Source: JBBDXA01 sp040902585 (GTDB lineage: Bacteria > Planctomycetota > Phycisphaerae > Phycisphaerales > Phycisphaeraceae). From it: a stretch of 27,231 nucleotides of DNA. How positions within the stretch are numbered: position 1 is the first letter of the stretch; each line of letters starts with the position of its first letter. The stretch lies in contig JBBDXA010000133.1 in the NCBI GenBank assembly GCA_040902585.1, forward strand, positions 1 to 27,231, in the 5' to 3' direction. This document shows positions 24,336 through 27,231 of this stretch, piece by piece. A program made the translations under genes and the position numbers. The notes beneath the pieces are model-generated. The model was not told the DNA's origin and searched no databases. It was given only the letters and a program-made list of their open reading frames with translations.

Positions 24336-25541
24336 ATGCGCGGCACGTTCAGCTTCCACGACTGGATCCGCCAGAGCCTGCATGAGAACAAACCTTACGA
24401 TCAGTTCGTGCGTGATGTGCTGGCCTCCAGCGGTGAAGTGTCGATGAATCCGCCGGTGGTCTGGTACCGCGAAGTGACCAAGGCTGAGGAGCAGCTTGAA
24501 GACACAGCCCAGCTTTTCCTGGGCATTCGCCTTCAGTGCGCCAAGTGCCATCATCACCCGTTCGAGAAGTGGAGCCAGCGCGACTATTACAGCTTCAGCG
24601 CGTTCTTCAGTCGCGTCGGTCGCAAGACCGGCGAAGGGCCCGATGAATCGCGTATCTTCCACCAGCGCGGTGCCGCCAGCGCTCGCAATCCCAAGACGGG
24701 CGAGAACCTTTCGCCCACCGGCCTGGGCGCGGAGCAGCCCGTCAGCATCACCGTCGATGACGACCCTCGTCAGGCACTCGTTGACTGGATGAGCGACAAG
24801 GAAAATCCCTTCTTCGCCAAGAGCCTGGCCAACCGCTACTGGAAGCACTTTTTCAACCGTGGCCTGGTCGATCCTGAAGATGACATGCGGGCGACCAACC
24901 CCGCGACCAACCCCGAACTGCTCGATGCCCTCGCCCAGTCGTTCAAGGACAGCAACTTCGATCTGAAGAAGCTGGTCAAGACCATCTGCGAGAGCAAGAC
25001 GTACCAGCTCTCGGCTGAGCCGAACCAGTACAACCAGAACGACCGCCAGAACTTCAGCCGCTACTTCCCGCGCCGCCTGCCGGCCGAGGTGCTGCTCGAT
25101 TCCATCGATGATGTCCTGGGCACCACCACCGATTTCAACGGCCTGCCCCGAGGCACCCGCGCGATCCAGATCCCCGATCGCGGCGGCGTCAACAGCTACT
25201 TCCTCACCGTGTTCGGCGCCCCCGAAGGCTCCAGCGTCTGTGAATGCGAACGCACCAGCGACGCCAACCTCGCCCAGTGCCTGCACCTCTTGAACAGCAA
25301 GGAAGTGCAGGACAAGCTCACCTCAGGGCGGCCCAAGGTTCTGGCAGCGGACAAAGCCCGCGGTCACGATGAACGCATCAAAGAGATGTACCACCGCGCC
25401 TTCTCACGCAACCCTGATGCGGAGGAACTGAAAATCGCCCTGGCGGTGATCGAAAAGTACGGCGACAAGAACGTGCAGTGGGCCTACGAGGACATCGCGT
25501 GGGCCCTGATCAACACGAAGGAATTTATGTTCAATCACTAA
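24336..25541 (+). CDS. DUF1549/DUF1553 protein, C-terminal part of the split gene
   Basis: A 401-residue frame, in the same frame as the preceding entry, from the first ATG after the stop. It starts mid-domain (MRGTFSFHDWIRQSLHENKP) and completes DUF1549, including the CxxCH haem motif LQCAKCHHHPFEKW (Cys68, Cys71, His72). DUF1553 follows from about residue 105 (FAKSLANRYWKHFFNRGLVD, later SRYFPRRLPAEVLLDSIDDV). It has no signal peptide and no clear ribosome site. On its own it could not be exported, so it is either expressed by readthrough, a dead remnant, or an artefact of one wrong base. Confidence 0.88.
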   Translation: MRGTFSFHDWIRQSLHENKPYDQFVRDVLASSGEVSMNPPVVWYREVTKAEEQLEDTAQLFLGIRLQCAKCHHHPFEKWSQRDYYSFSAFFSRVGRKTGEGPDESRIFHQRGAASARNPKTGENLSPTGLGAEQPVSITVDDDPRQALVDWMSDKENPFFAKSLANRYWKHFFNRGLVDPEDDMRATNPATNPELLDALAQSFKDSNFDLKKLVKTICESKTYQLSAEPNQYNQNDRQNFSRYFPRRLPAEVLLDSIDDVLGTTTDFNGLPRGTRAIQIPDRGGVNSYFLTVFGAPEGSSVCECERTSDANLAQCLHLLNSKEVQDKLTSGRPKVLAADKARGHDERIKEMYHRAFSRNPDAEELKIALAVIEKYGDKNVQWAYEDIAWALINTKEFMFNH

Positions 25542-25544
25542 GGA

Positions 25545-25868
25545 AGGGCCAAGGGAAGAGGGCCAAGGGCCAAGGGACGGGAATTCGTCATGAAGAAGCA
25601 TCTGAAGATTGCTCTCGCACTCATGGCGGTCGTCGCCATTTATGTCGCGGCATACGTTTCGTATTCGGCTCACGGCTTTTACCAGAAGGGACCGCGCGGC
25701 TACATCGGGCAGGTTGTGTGGCAGCCCGCCTTGGGTGATAGCCAGGTATTGCAAACGCTCTTCGCCCCGCTGGTTTCGTTCGATCGTCGGTTCGTTCATC
25801 GCTCGTATCACACGTGTTAGGCACCGCTCGAAACCCTCGGCCCTCGGTCCTTGGCCCTTGGCCCTCTC
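25545..25868. repeat. Inverted heptad arrays flanking a small gene
   Basis: The left array has five 7-base units (25545-25579; AGGGCCA, AGGGAAG, AGGGCCA, AGGGCCA, AGGGACG). The right array has five inverse units (25834-25868; CCCTCGG twice, TCCTTGG, CCCTTGG, CCCTCTC). They share a perfect 19-base inverted repeat, 25557-25575 with 25849-25867. The small gene at 25590-25820 lies between the arms, so the whole has the layout of a small cassette. Confidence 0.88.
25590..25820 (+). CDS. Small single-helix membrane protein, unknown function
   Basis: A 76-residue protein: MKKHLKIALALMAVVAIYVA forms a basic start and one membrane helix or signal anchor, followed by SYSAHGFYQKGPRGYIGQVV and a polar tail ending DRRFVHRSYHTC. 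I do not recognise a family. The signal-like start and reading direction support a real gene, as do the 49- and 58-base gaps to its operon neighbours, but no ribosome site is obvious. It lies exactly between the inverted heptad arrays. Confidence 0.55.
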   Translation: MKKHLKIALALMAVVAIYVAAYVSYSAHGFYQKGPRGYIGQVVWQPALGDSQVLQTLFAPLVSFDRRFVHRSYHTC

Positions 25869-25878
25869 GGAGCTCCCC

Positions 25879-27159
25879 ATGCTCAACATCTTCGGTCGTC
25901 GTCACGGTTACTGCGACGGCGTTTCCCGCCGCAGCTTCATCCAGGCCGGCGCCATGGGCGTCGGCGGGTTGATGCTCTCGGACCTCCTGCGCGCCGAAGC
26001 CGCCGCGGGCGTTGGCTCCTCCAACAAATCGATCATCAACATCTTCCTCGGCGGCGGGCCTCCGCACACCGACATGTTCGATCTCAAGCCCAACGCGCCC
26101 GTCGAATACCGCGGCGAGTTCAGCCCCATCAAGACCAACGTCGCCGGCATGGAAATCTGCGAGCACATGCCCAAGCTCGCCACCATGGCCGACAAGTTTG
26201 CCGTCGTTCGATCCATCGTCGGCACGGTGGATGATCACAGCTCCTTCCACACCAACTCCGGCTTCGCCCAGCGCGATCTCAAGAGCGTCGGCGGCAGGCC
26301 TGCACTCGGTTCCGTCATCGCCAAGATGAAGGGCAACACCGCCAGCGGCGCGCCTTCGTTCGTCTCCATGATGGGCGATGTCAGCCCCGGCTTCCTCGGC
26401 GCGGTGCATCGGCCTTATCGCCCCGACGGGCCCGGCCGCGAAAACCTCAAGCTCATGCGCGACATGACCGCCGAGCGCCTGCGCGATCGCACCGAACTCC
26501 GCACCCACCTCGACAAGCTCCGCAAAGAGACCGACACCTCCGGCGAGATGAACGCCATCGACGCCTTCACCGGCCGGGCGTATGACGTCATCACCTCCGG
26601 CGAATTGGCCAAGGCATTGGACACCAGCAACGAACCGAAGGAAGTGCAGGACAAGTACGGCCGCGAAGGCCGCAACTTTCTTCTTGCCCGCCGTCTTGTC
26701 GAGGCCGGCGTCCGCACCGTCACCTTCAACTGGGGCGGCTGGGACACGCACAGCAATAACTTCACCACGCTCCGCCGTCAGCTTCCGCAGCTTGATCAGG
26801 GCATGAGCATGTTGATTCAGGATCTGTACGACCGCGCGATGCTCAAGGACACGATCATCGTGATGTGGGGCGAGTTCGGTCGCACCCCGCGCGTCAACAA
26901 CAACAACGGCGGCCGCGACCACTGGTCCCGCGTCATGCAGGCCTTCATCGCCGGCGGCGGCCTCAAGACCGGCCAGATGATCGGCACCACCGACAAGCAC
27001 GGCGGCGAAGCCGATGACCGCCCCGTCCACCTGCGCGAGGTGTTCGCCACGCTCTACCGCCACTTCGGCATCGACGCGAAGAACACCACGCTCACTGATC
27101 CGCAGGGCCGCCCGCAGTATCTGGTGGATGGCCGCGATCCGATTAAGGAACTGATCTAA
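25879..27159 (+). CDS. DUF1501 family protein, Tat-exported (second copy)
   Basis: A 426-residue DUF1501 protein from the ATG at 25879. The frame is open 90 codons further upstream, but that part crosses the small gene in another frame. A twin-arginine signal lies near the start (VSRRSFIQAGAMGVGGLML). Landmarks: IINIFLGGGPPHTDMFDLKP, SPIKTNVAGMEICEHMPKLA, VEAGVRTVTFNWGGWDTH, IVMWGEFGRTPRVNN and GRDHWSRVM. It is a diverged paralogue of 21559-22944. Following a DUF1549/DUF1553 gene is the usual order in planctomycetes. The right heptad array ends ten bases before the ATG, where the ribosome site would be expected; none is clear. It ends with TAA. Confidence 0.92.
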   Translation: MLNIFGRRHGYCDGVSRRSFIQAGAMGVGGLMLSDLLRAEAAAGVGSSNKSIINIFLGGGPPHTDMFDLKPNAPVEYRGEFSPIKTNVAGMEICEHMPKLATMADKFAVVRSIVGTVDDHSSFHTNSGFAQRDLKSVGGRPALGSVIAKMKGNTASGAPSFVSMMGDVSPGFLGAVHRPYRPDGPGRENLKLMRDMTAERLRDRTELRTHLDKLRKETDTSGEMNAIDAFTGRAYDVITSGELAKALDTSNEPKEVQDKYGREGRNFLLARRLVEAGVRTVTFNWGGWDTHSNNFTTLRRQLPQLDQGMSMLIQDLYDRAMLKDTIIVMWGEFGRTPRVNNNNGGRDHWSRVMQAFIAGGGLKTGQMIGTTDKHGGEADDRPVHLREVFATLYRHFGIDAKNTTLTDPQGRPQYLVDGRDPIKELI

Positions 27160-27183
27160 AGATGTAACGCAACCGACGTTTAG

Positions 27184-27231
<48 letters not shown>

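Noticed and set aside
23022..25541. Alternative genetic code with TAA as sense
   Set aside because: Several other genes here end naturally at TAA at the expected family length, so reassignment is not supported.
25621..27063. 480-residue antisense frame over the second DUF1501 gene
   Set aside because: It is the long antisense frame expected in GC-rich coding DNA; its Ala/Gly/Val/His-rich content has no domain.

Overview
The window looks like chromosomal DNA of a planctomycete, most likely class Phycisphaerae. Three things point there: an operon-like run of two DUF1501 proteins around a DUF1549/DUF1553 protein with c-type haem-like motifs; a type II secretion-type pseudopilin with the N-terminus MQRRKGFTLIELLVVISIIA; and a DUF5989 small membrane protein. 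Most of the DNA is GC-rich. It is assembled sequence with two defects: a 10-base N gap (14318-14327) and a terminal run of 47 G (27185-27231).

Layout. (1) 102-1670: guaB, IMP dehydrogenase. (2) 1673-6755: three large membrane proteins of GT-C glycosyltransferase type, two of them clear paralogues; two of the three are less GC-rich than their surroundings. (3) 11961-6812, minus strand: a tightly packed set of GT2 glycosyltransferase, ATP-grasp enzyme, LPG-synthase-TM/flippase-like protein, SAM methyltransferase and WecE-type sugar aminotransferase, with 4-base overlaps at two junctions. With the GT-C protein at 5115-6755 it reads as a lipid-linked glycan pathway carrying a 4-amino-6-deoxy sugar. 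(4) 12214-15123, plus strand: a 5'-truncated methyltransferase-like fragment, a phytanoyl-CoA dioxygenase-family protein and two paralogous methyltransferases. Periodic or palindromic repeats occupy every junction here, and one array lies inside a gene. (5) 15306-15761: a two-CBS-domain protein; 16794-16003: the pseudopilin with a strong terminator and a possible long leader. (6) 17435-20814: a membrane spermidine-synthase-like protein fused to a TPM domain, then an exported glutathione peroxidase; 21152-20916: DUF5989. (7) 21559-27159: DUF1501, DUF1549/DUF1553 split by one in-frame TAA, a small membrane protein, and a second DUF1501.

The most unusual signal is in the short repeats. At four loci there are degenerate arrays with 7- or 8-base periods. 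Three of these loci are inverted pairs (12475-12568, 13400-13565, 25545-25868), and one is inserted in frame in a methyltransferase just before its SAM-binding motif (14521-14625). Three further loci carry palindromic elements (14237-14355, 15794-15888, 20109-20213). Together they look like a repeat system that colonises gene junctions and sometimes gene ends. Other points worth attention are the spermidine synthase-TPM fusion, the nonsense-split DUF1549/DUF1553 gene, and the pairing of a WecE aminotransferase with an ATP-grasp ligase.
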